Of a stretch of 64,000 bases of DNA, positions 1 to 8,100 are shown piece by piece. Source of the stretch: DASQMT01 sp963839615 (GTDB lineage Bacteria > Actinomycetota > Thermoleophilia > Solirubrobacterales > Solirubrobacteraceae); assembly GCA_963839615.1 (NCBI GenBank), contig CAWIVY010000001.1, positions 395,540 through 459,539 of the forward strand, in the 5' to 3' direction. Numbering within the stretch: the stretch's first letter is position 1; each line of letters starts with the position of its first letter. The notes under the pieces were generated by a model. That model searched no databases, was not told where the DNA came from, and worked only from the letters and a program-made list of their open reading frames with translations. The position numbers and the translations under genes were made by a program.

Positions 1-180
1 GAGAGCCTCGCGCTGATCGATTGGCAAGTCGTGCAGGGCTCGGCGGAGCGCACTGGCCTCCTCCTGTTGCTCGAGCACCGAGGCCGGGTGTTGTTTGACC
101 CGCGCTCCAGAGGTCTGTCGTTCGACCGGTTCCGCCCACAACAGGCGACGACGGGCGCTGGCGCCAGAGTTCGATTGCAC
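1..180 (-). CDS. Sigma-70 region 4-like ORF, runs off the left edge
   Basis: Reading the minus strand, the 60 codons from a GTG at 180 end in a stretch that looks like the start of sigma-70 region 4 (EASALRRALHDLPIDQREAL), preceded by an Arg-rich linker and a Glu/Gln-rich helix, as in ECF sigma factors. The reading frame is open only back to a TGA at 217-219, so there is no room for a sigma region 2; that space is occupied by the C-terminus of the PP2C phosphatase gene, whose stop is at 201-203. This is therefore either an N-terminally truncated sigma factor or a region-4-only DNA-binding protein coupled to the phosphatase gene. The 3' end lies outside the window. The family assignment rests on the motif only. 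Confidence 0.45.
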   Translation of the reverse strand, partial: MQSNSGASARRRLLWAEPVERQTSGARVKQHPASVLEQQEEASALRRALHDLPIDQREAL

Positions 181-200
181 GGCCGCGCGCGCGAGCTCGA

Positions 201-1460
201 TCAGCTGCGCTGCGGCTCAACGCGACGGATAGCGATGATCGCGATGTCGTCGTCCGGCCTCCGCCCGCCGATCAGCTCATGGAGCACCCGCCGGCAGACC
301 TCGCCGGGCACGTCCGCGCGCACCACTGTGCGCAACCGCTCGAAGCCTAGATCGATTGACTCGCCGCGCCGTTCGATGAGGCCGTCGGTGTAGAGCACCA
401 TGACCGCTCCCCTGGGCAGTGATGCGGTCGCATCGGATCGCTTCGCGCCCGCTATCGCACCAAACGGCGGGCCGATCGGCAGCTCGAGCAGCCGTGGTGC
501 GGCGCCGGGCGCCGCGATCAGGGGCGGAGGATGGCCCGCAGTGGCGATCTGCCATTCGTCGTACGGCGGCAGGCTGGTCGCGCAGACGGCAGTGACCATG
601 CTTCCGATTTCGAAGTGCTGGACCTTGTGGTCGGTCAGTTCGAGGACGGTCGCCGGCGAGCCGCCGAGGAGCGCGTAGGCGCGGAGCGCGCTGCGGACCC
701 GTCCCATCACGACAGCCGCGCTCAGGCCGTGACCGGCGACGTCTCCGACAACCATCCAGAGCCTGCCCGAGGGCACGCTGAAGAAGTCGTACCAGTCACC
801 TCCCACCGTGCGGTCATCCGGCGTGATGTAGCGAGCGGCCAGCTCGAGCCCGTCGTAGTTCGGCAGCCTTTCGGGCAGCAGGCTGCGCTCCAGCAGCCCC
901 GCGGCCGCCTGCTCGAGCGCGAGCTGCCGTGTCTGCGTGGCGCCCGCGACGCGCTCGGCGACGACCTCGAGCAGCTCGGTATCGTGCGCAGTGAAGGGCT
1001 CGTCGCGCAGCCGCCCGACGTGCAGGACGCCGACCGCGGCTTCGCCGCCCAGCAGCGGCACGCCGAGCATCGCGCGGATGCCCTTCTCCCAGAGGATCGG
1101 GTTTGTGACGGTCGTAGAATCGATGCGCTCCAGTGCGACGGGGCGCTTGCTGGCGGCGACGCGGCCGGCGAAGCCCCGGCCGAGCGGTACGTGCACGGCC
1201 TGATGGACCTCCTCCTCGAGCCCACACGCCGCCGTGGCCACCAGCTCGCCGGAGCCCTCGTCGAGGAGCAGGACGGCGGCGGTATCCGCGTCCACGATCG
1301 CGCGAACACGGCGCAGGAGCTCGTACAGGAACTCCTGCATGTCCAGTCGCCCAAGGGCCGTGTCCGTGACCGCCTCGAGTTCCCGCAGCCGCCCGAAACC
1401 GCCGCTGGCGCCGGCCTCCGAGACATCTCGCTCAATGCCAGGCACGGCGACGGTGACCAT
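201..1460 (-). CDS. GAF-domain PP2C (SpoIIE/RsbU-type) serine phosphatase
   Basis: This 419-residue cytoplasmic protein carries an N-terminal GAF sensor domain (about residues 25-165) and a C-terminal SpoIIE-type phosphatase domain (about 195-415). Metal-binding motifs of PP2C phosphatases are visible: VGGDWYDFF, VGDVAGHG, TAGHPPPL, LYTDGL and a final RRPDDDIA. Family members dephosphorylate anti-anti-sigma factors (STAS proteins) and so release an alternative sigma factor. I chose the ATG at 1460 because the upstream extension is low-complexity and lacks domain similarity. No STAS or RsbW-type gene lies next to it, but a sigma region 4-like ORF follows immediately downstream. Confidence 0.88.
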   Translation of the reverse strand: MVTVAVPGIERDVSEAGASGGFGRLRELEAVTDTALGRLDMQEFLYELLRRVRAIVDADTAAVLLLDEGSGELVATAACGLEEEVHQAVHVPLGRGFAGRVAASKRPVALERIDSTTVTNPILWEKGIRAMLGVPLLGGEAAVGVLHVGRLRDEPFTAHDTELLEVVAERVAGATQTRQLALEQAAAGLLERSLLPERLPNYDGLELAARYITPDDRTVGGDWYDFFSVPSGRLWMVVGDVAGHGLSAAVVMGRVRSALRAYALLGGSPATVLELTDHKVQHFEIGSMVTAVCATSLPPYDEWQIATAGHPPPLIAAPGAAPRLLELPIGPPFGAIAGAKRSDATASLPRGAVMVLYTDGLIERRGESIDLGFERLRTVVRADVPGEVCRRVLHELIGGRRPDDDIAIIAIRRVEPQRS

Positions 1461-1759
1461 AGCGCACCGCCTCCATCGCCTACTAGACGTGGTGACCAGC
1501 GTTGCCGACTCAAGCGCCCGGGCGGAGCAGACCAACGCCCACGACCACCGCGACCAAGACAGCAAGCTCGATCACAAAGGACAGGTGTCGCGCGATAGCG
1601 ACCGAGCGTCCCCAGTGCTGCTTTTGCCTGAGGCTGTCGCATAAGTGTCGGCGACGATTCGCAGGCGCGTTTCGCCGCGAGTGATTTGCCTCGATGACGT
1701 CTCGGAAGCTCTTAGAACGCCGGTGTGTGCATCGGCGATTTCGGTCGCGCCTCCGCCGC
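1461..1759. other. Intergenic stretch without a recognisable gene
   Basis: About 300 bases between the phosphatase start and the IS21-like terminal repeats. Open frames here are short and look like shadows. The promoter of the phosphatase gene should lie here, but I see no convincing -10/-35 pair. Confidence 0.4.
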
Positions 1760-1820
1760 TGTCAAGGCCGGTTGAAAGTTGACCCCGTGGCGCCGGTTGA
1801 AAATTGACCCCCTGTGGCGC
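1760..1820. repeat. IS21-like terminal direct repeats (solo IS end)
   Basis: Two tandem copies of a roughly 25-bp unit with core GGTTGAAARTTGACCCC (1770-1786 and 1795-1811) follow the sequence TGTCAAGG at 1760. Tandem terminal repeats beginning with TGT are typical of IS21-family ends in Actinobacteria. No istA or istB transposase reading frame is visible on either side, so this looks like a left-over end or the edge of a deleted element. Family assignment is by motif resemblance only. Confidence 0.4.
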
Positions 1821-1870
1821 TGGCGGTGGGCGTCGCGGAGGCGAGCCCGTAGGGCGAGCCGGAGCGGCGT

Positions 1871-2095
1871 TCACCGCGTGCGAGCCGTCGTGGAGGGGTC
1901 CGGTGGCGTGTTGGCGCTCGAGTTGAGGCGTGTAATCGCCGTCTGCGGCCCTCGCCGGGGTGCCGCGGGTGAGCGGTCAGGCCGTTTCGGCGGTTCTGGC
2001 GGCCGGGGTCCACGCCAGCCGGCCGGGACTGGCCGCACCCGCCCGTTCACATCGATGTAGCCTCCCGGCGTCACCGAGCGCGGCCTCTCAGTCAT
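1871..2095 (-). CDS. Possible small hypothetical protein
   Basis: A 74-codon reading frame with ATG at 2095. Its first 40 residues have a protein-like composition (TPGGYIDVNGRVRPVP, then a Pro-rich stretch), while the C-terminal half is low complexity. A perfect 20-bp palindrome sits directly upstream of the start codon. I recognise no family. It could be a non-coding frame next to the IS end. Confidence 0.25.
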   Translation of the reverse strand: MTERPRSVTPGGYIDVNGRVRPVPAGWRGPRPPEPPKRPDRSPAAPRRGPQTAITRLNSSANTPPDPSTTARTR

Positions 2096-2097
2096 CA

Positions 2098-2117
2098 CCC
2101 CGCGCACGTGCGCGGGG
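2098..2117. promoter_or_regulatory. Perfect 20-bp palindrome
   Basis: The sequence CCCCGCGCACGTGCGCGGGG is fully self-complementary. It lies 2 bp upstream of the ATG of the small minus-strand ORF. It could be a dimeric repressor operator or, in RNA, a GC hairpin. No T-tract follows, so a classical terminator is less likely. Confidence 0.35.
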
Positions 2118-2229
2118 GCGTTCGCGGCTGAACGTGCCCGCGTGCGCCCGCGAGGGAGACCCCGAGAGCCCAAGCGAACGACCGTGCCGTCGAGATTTCG
2201 ATGCTCGCTGTCAAGAACCGGGGCCACCG

Positions 2230-2462
2230 TTACGCCAGCCCCTTCAGCGAATGAGCGCCGCCGCCGCTGGCTTCTTCTCCGTCCGGCGGTGCGTGCTCTG
2301 CGGGGACCGACTCGAGCTTTGCTGTCGTCTGTCGGTCGCGCAGCTCGTCGAGCTGCGGCAGCTCGTCGAGCGGCTCTTGGGCTCGTCGACTCGGACGCGT
2401 AGGACGCGTAAGGCGTCACGCATGAGGGCTGCCGCGACGGCGTCGGCGTGGCCCTGGCTCAT
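2230..2462 (-). pseudogene. Small acidic protein gene with a frameshift
   Basis: From ATG 2462 the minus strand reads about 27 sensible residues (AADAVAA-like helix, MRDALRVLRVRVDE). After about position 2382 the protein-like sequence continues in another frame (LDELPQLDELRD, then an acidic tail) to a TAA at 2230-2232, whereas the original frame turns into Ser/Arg-rich nonsense ending at 2244. A single indel would restore a protein of about 75 residues. No family recognised; the reconstruction is an inference. Confidence 0.3.
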
Positions 2463-2571
2463 GTGAGCAAGACGGCGGTCTGGGACATGCACATTCCCCT
2501 TCGTATCGCATGGTGACCAATGAGTGGAAGTCGGTGCGCTGCCGGCTCCTGCAGACCTGACCCCGGGGCCG

Positions 2572-2811
2572 TCAGGCGGTGTCGCACGCGCCGTCGAGCT
2601 GGCAGGCACGACGCTCCAGGCGCTCGAGCTCGCCCCGGAAGTCCTGGACGGCCAGCACGAGCGGCCGGGGAACCGGAACCGTTCCGCGGGCGACGCGCAT
2701 GACCTCCCGATCTTCCAGCGCTCGGAGCACCTCCCTCGTCCGGCGGATGCGGTGCTCGAGGCGGTCGCGTTCGAGGTCAACGGCGAGTGTGGGACCCATC
2801 GAGGAGAACAT
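2572..2811 (-). CDS. Small helical hypothetical protein
   Basis: A 79-residue, charge-rich protein with heptad-like segments (LERDRLEHRIRRTREVLRAL and FRGELERLERRA), suggesting a short coiled coil. It is divergent from the Crp-family regulator gene at 3001, sharing a 190-bp upstream region. ATG at 2811 or an in-frame ATG four codons later could be the start. I do not recognise the family. Confidence 0.5.
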   Translation of the reverse strand: MFSSMGPTLAVDLERDRLEHRIRRTREVLRALEDREVMRVARGTVPVPRPLVLAVQDFRGELERLERRACQLDGACDTA

Positions 2812-3000
2812 AACGCCCGGTCGCGGCCGGAGGAGCCGAGGAGTCGGCCTTACAACTGGACTAAATCGGCGGCCGTTGCGTTTCCTATCCGACCGATCGC
2901 GGCGCGGTCGGCTTTCCTACGATATCGTGTCCAGGAAGTGGGTTCCTCGCGGCGCTTGGAACCGGCCCCAGCTGGCCCCGTCCCCCGACGGGGGACCACA

Positions 3001-3732
3001 ATGGTCCGCGTCCTCGACGAAGACCTCGAGCTGGCCGCGGCGATCGACCCCGGCCGGCGCGAGCTGGCGCGGATCCGGGCGATCGCGCCGTTGATCGAGG
3101 CTCCCCAAGGTCCTTGGGAGCCACCGAGCTCACCGCGACAGCCGGGAAGAGACCTCGGGCTTCTGGTTATCAACGGATTGCTGTTGCGGGACATCGAGCT
3201 GGCCGGCCGGCACTTCGTTGAGCTGCGTGGCCCCGAGGACCTGCTCCGACCGTGGGACGACGCCGCCGATGTCACCTCGGTCAGCGCGCGTCCCACCTGG
3301 ACGGTGCTTGAGCCGACCCGGCTCGCGTGGCTTGATGGAGACTTCGCCTCAGAAACCGCGGCGTGGCCAGAGATCGCATCCGCATTGCTTGAGGGTGCTA
3401 CTCGCCGCGCCCGGATGCTCAGCGTTCGGCTGGCCATCCTAGAGCTGAGACACGTCCACCTGAAGGTCCTGCTGCTGTTGTGGCATCTCGCCGACCGCTG
3501 GGGGTGGGTCACCTCCGAAGGTGTCCGGCTGAACCTCGAACTCACGCACGAGATGATCGCGAGCATGGTTGGAGCGCATCGCACGTCTGTGACTCTCGCG
3601 CTGCAGAAGCTCACCGGCGAGGGCCGCATCACGAAGGAAGGAGGCAGATGGCTGCTGCTCGGCACGCCACCGCAGGACCTCCACGACAGAGCAGCATCAG
3701 TCGCCGCGCGAGAGCCATCGCCCTTCGCGTAG
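3001..3732 (+). CDS. Crp/Fnr-family transcriptional regulator
   Basis: A 243-residue protein with the layout of the Crp/Fnr family: an N-terminal beta-rich sensor domain (about residues 55-150), a long dimerisation helix, and a C-terminal winged helix-turn-helix (about 175-230) with the recognition-helix region HEMIASMVGAHRTSVTLALQ. The classical cyclic-nucleotide phosphate-binding motif is not evident, so the ligand is unknown. The ATG at 3001 is preceded by a GGGGGA ribosome-binding site. A long in-frame extension upstream to 2524 overlaps the divergent small gene and has non-coding character, so I rejected it. Confidence 0.85.
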   Translation: MVRVLDEDLELAAAIDPGRRELARIRAIAPLIEAPQGPWEPPSSPRQPGRDLGLLVINGLLLRDIELAGRHFVELRGPEDLLRPWDDAADVTSVSARPTWTVLEPTRLAWLDGDFASETAAWPEIASALLEGATRRARMLSVRLAILELRHVHLKVLLLLWHLADRWGWVTSEGVRLNLELTHEMIASMVGAHRTSVTLALQKLTGEGRITKEGGRWLLLGTPPQDLHDRAASVAAREPSPFA

Positions 3733-3779
3733 CTTCCCGCGAGGCCTGAGCAGCCACAACTCAATCGAGGACCGCTTGT

Positions 3780-4130
3780 TTGGACCGCGATCTGGAGCGC
3801 GCGCGGGCGGATCTGGTCGCGGCGGCCAGGGAGCTGTCAAGGGCGCTGCGAAGTCGGGCGGCCCGATCAGGGGCGGCGGCCCTGCGCGTCCACGAGCTGG
3901 AGCGGGTTGAAGCGGCCGGCGTCGCCGTCGCGCCCGGGCCGACGAGCGTGACGATCCGGTGAGCGGGCGCGTCTTGGTTCCGTACCACTGCCGTCGAAGT
4001 CGACGTCTCGCCAGTAGACGCTGGGCTGTACGACCTCGGCGACTTGGACGAAATGGGCGTGTTCGACAAGCAGCGCCAAGAGCGCTTCGAGGAACAGTGG
4101 GAGGAGCACCCTGGGAAATCGGCGACGTGA
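3780..4130 (+). pseudogene. Small gene interrupted by an in-frame TGA
   Basis: A TTG start at 3780 with a GAGGA ribosome-binding site opens a 60-codon helical frame (LERARADLVAAARELSRAL) ending in TGA at 3960-3962. The same frame then continues with equally protein-like sequence (GLYDLGDLDEMGVFDKQRQE, EEQWEEHPGKSAT) to a TGA at 4128-4130, which overlaps the next start as GTGA. The most economical view is one 116-codon gene broken by one nonsense codon. No family recognised; it may be phage- or element-derived. Confidence 0.4.
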
Positions 4131-4372
4131 CCCGTCGGCCGATCCACCGGGAGGACCCAGCCCTGCTGCGCGTCGCCAATCAGTACGGCATCCGCGTCTT
4201 CTGAACCGACGAGCCAAGGCGCTGGCTCTACGAGGGCACTTTGTGGTCTCGGACGGCGTTGGTCTCCAAGGACGTCATAGCCTGGCCCGACCTGCGCGAC
4301 CACCCGACCAGATCGGCCGGACTCGGCGCGGATACGAGTTGCGGCTCGTCCCGCCTCGCGCTGATCAGCTGA
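4127..4372 (+). pseudogene. Second small gene interrupted by an in-frame TGA
   Basis: A GTG at 4127 overlaps the preceding stop codon. The frame reads HREDPALLRVANQYGIRVF, then TGA at 4202-4204, then TDEPRRWLYEGTLW and DVIAWPDLRDHPT before a final TGA at 4370-4372. Reading the internal TGA as Trp would give one smooth 81-residue protein. Product unknown. Its coupling to the upstream broken gene suggests both belonged to one small operon. Confidence 0.35.
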
Positions 4373-4577
4373 GGCTGTCGGCGACCAGCCGCCTCACGGC
4401 TGGGTGCGCGGCGATCCGCTCTTGCTCGTCCGCGTCGAGCTCTTAGTGCTCGCCGTGCCGGTGCGACGAGGCGAGGTCGTGCTTCCGGATCAGGGCGCGG
4501 AGCGACCTGTCGTTAACGCCGAGCTTGTCACCGAACTCCCGGTCGTTGAGGACTTCCGAGAACCTGATCCAGGGAGT
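4365..4577 (-). pseudogene. Helix-turn-helix-type small protein, broken by TAA
   Basis: The minus strand reads NDREFGDKLGVNDRSLRALI, SSHRHGEH, then TAA at 4443-4445, then ELDADEQERIAAHPAVRRLV to a TGA at 4365-4367. This resembles small actinobacterial proteins with a 'D-E-LG-V-...-R-LR' helix-turn-helix followed by a 'Y/W-x-LD-x-D-x-A' wing, in which the TAA position would be Tyr. No start codon exists before an upstream TAA at 4578-4580, so the 5' end is lost as well. Confidence 0.4.
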
Positions 4578-4867
4578 TTAGATCGCCAGAGAGAGCCGCA
4601 AGCGTCTCTTCGTAACAAGGTGACGCGCGAGCCGACAGCGAGGATCCGACCTGCGGTCGGGGAGGACGTCGCGGCGATCCCGGCGACCGCGTTCGTTCGG
4701 ACGGCAGAGCAACCGGCAGAGCAGCCGCGGCCATTAGGCACCGAAGTGCATCTCAGTGCCCAAATCCATGCGTAAAAAACGCAATTTGCGGACATCGCAC
4801 CTCGGGCGGCCTCTCGTCAGAACCCGCTGAACTGCAGGTACTACGCCGGTGTTAGAGAGATTCCGGT

Positions 4868-4916
4868 CCACGACTGAAAAATCGTGGTGTCCCCGGTTCG
4901 AGTCCGGGTCTCGCCA
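4868..4916 (+). other. tRNA-like 3' half, candidate attachment-site remnant
   Basis: The stretch folds as an anticodon arm (CCACGA / TCGTGG with loop CTGAAAAA), a 5-nt variable region, a perfect T arm (CCCGG-TTCGAGT-CCGGG) and a 3' acceptor strand TCTCGCCA. The loop would contain a Phe-type GAA anticodon but has eight nucleotides, one too many. No matching GGCGAGA 5' acceptor strand or normal D arm occurs upstream. It is not a complete tRNA gene; a duplicated tRNA 3' end left by an integrative element is the best explanation. Confidence 0.5.
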
Positions 4917-5189
4917 CTTGGTTGGGCCGACTTCCGGTCCGTCGCGTGAAGATGCCGGTGTCGGTCGTTCGTGACGATTGCGCGTGCTGTTGTTCCCGAC
5001 GGGCGCTCGGAACCGTCTGCGTTCGTGGACGAACATCGGGTGGCGGTGGGGGCTGTGAAGGAGTAGGTTCGCGACAGCGCTCGGGGAAGGCATAGTCGTT
5101 TCGATCGGTCGTTCGGTCGGTCGGTCTGGGCGCTGGTTGGACGTAGGGATGCGTCAACGCTGCCCATACTGTTTCGCTCGGAGAGCCTC
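4917..5189. other. Upstream region of the large RTX gene, no gene seen
   Basis: About 270 bases with no convincing coding frame. Short peptides predicted here on the minus strand are translations of the tRNA-like sequence and its flank. The promoter of the RTX/collar-protein block is expected here. The ATG at 5190 is preceded by CGGAGAG. Confidence 0.35.
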
Positions 5190-8100
5190 ATGACTTCGCT
5201 GTGTCTGCTGCGCCGCTTGTCGTTCGTAGCTGCGGTGCTGGTGTCGCTGGTCGTGGTCTCTTCGGCGGGTGCTCAAGTTGGGCCGGCGTGCACGATCACG
5301 GGGACTGCGGCGGGTGAGACGTTGTCGGGCACGTCGGGTGCGGATGTGATCTGCGGCGGGAGCGGCAACGATCGTCTGATCGGCCGTGGCGGCGCGGACG
5401 TGTTGCGCGGCGAGGACGGCAACGACACGTTGATCGGCCGGACCGGCGCGGACGTGTTCGAGGGCGGCGCGGGGAGCGACTTGGTCAGCTACATCGACTC
5501 GTCGGCGGCGGTGACCGCTTCGATCGCTGATGGCGCCAATGACGGGACCGTCGGTGAGGGGGATGACGTCCAGGCCGATGTCGAGCGCATCAAGGGCTCC
5601 AGCCACGACGACGACCTGACCGGTGACGGTGGCCCCAACCAGCTGCGCGGCGACGCGGGCGTCGATCGGCTTGACGGCGGTGGCGGCGATGACGTGTTGT
5701 TCGGCGGCCCTGACGCGGACGTGTTTGTCGGTGGGATCGGGCGCGACACCGCGAATTACAGGGAGCGCTCTGCGGCGTTGACGGTCACTGTCGGCGCGGG
5801 CGCGGATGATGGCGAGGCGGGCGAGGGCGACGACGTCCAAGGCGATGTCGATGTTGTGCTCGGCGGTTCTGCGGGCGACCAGCTGACCGGTGATGGCGGC
5901 GCGAACTTCCTGTATGGCTTCGGCGGCGCGGATGAGCTCGACGGTGCCGGCGGCGATGACACGCTGTACGGGCTGGCGGGCGGCGACACGTTCGTCGGCG
6001 GCGCGGGCACCGACATGGTCAGCTACCACGGGCAGAGCGCGCCGGTGACGGCGTCTGTCGGCGGCGGCGCGAATGACGGCACGGCCGGTGAGGGCGATGA
6101 CATCGGCGGCGATGTCGAGCGCATCAACGGCGGCTCGGGCGACGATCAGCTCACGGGTGACGGCGCCGCGAACGGGCTTTACGGCGCGCAGGGCGCCGAT
6201 CAGCTCGACGGCGCCGGTGGCACGGACATTCTGGCCGGTGAGAGCGGCGCCGACACGATCGCGGGCGGCGACGAGACTGACGCGGTGCTCGCCGGCAAGG
6301 GCGATGACACGGTGCATGTCGAGGACGACGATCCCAGCGTCGACACCGTGAAGTGCGCGACCGGCATCGACAAGGTCTTCGCGGACGCGGGCGATTCGCT
6401 GGACGCCTCCTGTGAGAACCAGCCGCCCGACACGACCACTGACACGTTCTCGATCTCAGAGGACTCCGCGCCGGCACCCGTGGACGTGCTCGTCAACGAT
6501 TCGGACCCCGAGGGACGCGCGCTGAGCATCGCCAGTTTCGACAACGTCACGGCGGGTGTGGTGACGTTGGTCGCGGGCACGCTGAGCTATGGGCCGAGTG
6601 GTCAGTTCGAGTCGCTCGGCGCCGGTTCCAACGGCGCGGCCAGCTTCACCTACAAGGCCAACGACGGCACCGACGACTCGGCCGACACGCTCGTCTCGGT
6701 GACGATCACCGGCGTCAACGACAGGCCGGTCGTCAACGCCGACGTGCCGGGCGCTTTGACCTATCCCGAGCAGAACGGCTACGTGAACCTGTTCGGCGCC
6801 AACGCGACGATCACCGATGTCGACAGCCCGACGCTCGACTCCTTGGCCGTCACGATCACGAGCGGGTTTGACGCGACCTTCGACGACATCCGGCTGGACC
6901 CCGCGGTCACCGGGTTCACGTCCGATTTCACCGGCGGTGTGCTCACGCTGACGCGCGCCGGCGGCACGGTCGCGCAGTTCCAGGACGCGCTCAGGAACAT
7001 CCAGTTCCGCAACAACGACGACGACCCCGACGACCGCAACGACGGCACCGCCAACCCGGGCGCCGCCGACCGCACCGTCCAAGTGGTCGCCGACGACGGC
7101 CCCGACACCAGCACCGTCCAGAGCCGCGGCATCACGATCACCCCCGTCAACGACGCGCCGGGGGCGCCCTCGCCGGCGCCGAGCGTCACCAGCGTGCGCA
7201 ACACCACGCTGGTGTCGGGCACCAACTCGGTCACCGATCCGAAGGTCACGCGCACGGTCGACCTGGAGGGCAACTCGACCGACCCCGACGGCTTGGAGTC
7301 CGCGATCACGGTCGTCCCGGCCGCGGCCGCCGCGACGGTTCAGGGCGGCCGGATCACGCTGAACGCCTCGGGCGATTTGCGCTACGAGCCGCCCGCCAGC
7401 GTCACGCTGAACGCTGACAGCTACGGCTACCAGCTGACCGACGGCACGACCGCGAGCTCGAACATCACGTTCACCGTCAACCTCGCCGGCGAGGTCTGGT
7501 ACGTCGCCGATGAGGCGCCCGCGCCGAACGACGGCACCTCCGCGCGCCCATTCGCCGGGCTCGCCGCCGCGGCTGCGGTCGCGACGACCAACGACGCGAT
7601 CCACATCCGCCGCGCACCCGGCGACGGCACGCTGAGCGGCGGCGTGACGCTTCAGGCCAGTCAGAAGCTGATCGGCGAGGGCGTCGCGCTGACCAATTTC
7701 GATGTCGGCACCGTGACCGCCGAGACGCTTTTCGCCGCCGGCACTAAGCCCGTCCTGACCGCCCCAAGCGGAACGGACGTCGTGACGCTGGCGTCCACCA
7801 CCGAGATCGCCGGCGTGTCGATCAATCCCGACGGCGCCGCCAACGGCATCACCGGCGCGGCGACGCCGGGCGTGAGGCTGCGCTCGATGGACGTCAACGA
7901 CACCGGCACCGCCGCGACCCAGCCCGGGCTCGAGCTGACCAGCACCGGCAACGGCCTGAGCTTGTCGGGCACCGTCGATGTCGCGATGCAGTCAGACAAG
8001 GCGATCGACATCAACGGCGCTGCTCTCGCAGGCACGTTTGCGAACGTCACCACGACGGCTTCGACGGCCGGCGGCGTCCGGCTGAATAACACCAGCGGCA

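Noticed and set aside
2524..3000. N-terminal extension of the Crp-family regulator
   Set aside because: The extension is not protein-like, overlaps a better divergent small gene, and ATG 3001 has a proper ribosome-binding site.
4843..4919. Functional tRNA-Phe gene
   Set aside because: The anticodon loop has eight bases and the 5' acceptor strand and D arm are missing.
5290..6400. Regular short tandem repeats that could suggest a CRISPR array
   Set aside because: They encode in-frame RTX nonapeptides inside a long gene; there are no unique spacers of constant length and no cas genes.
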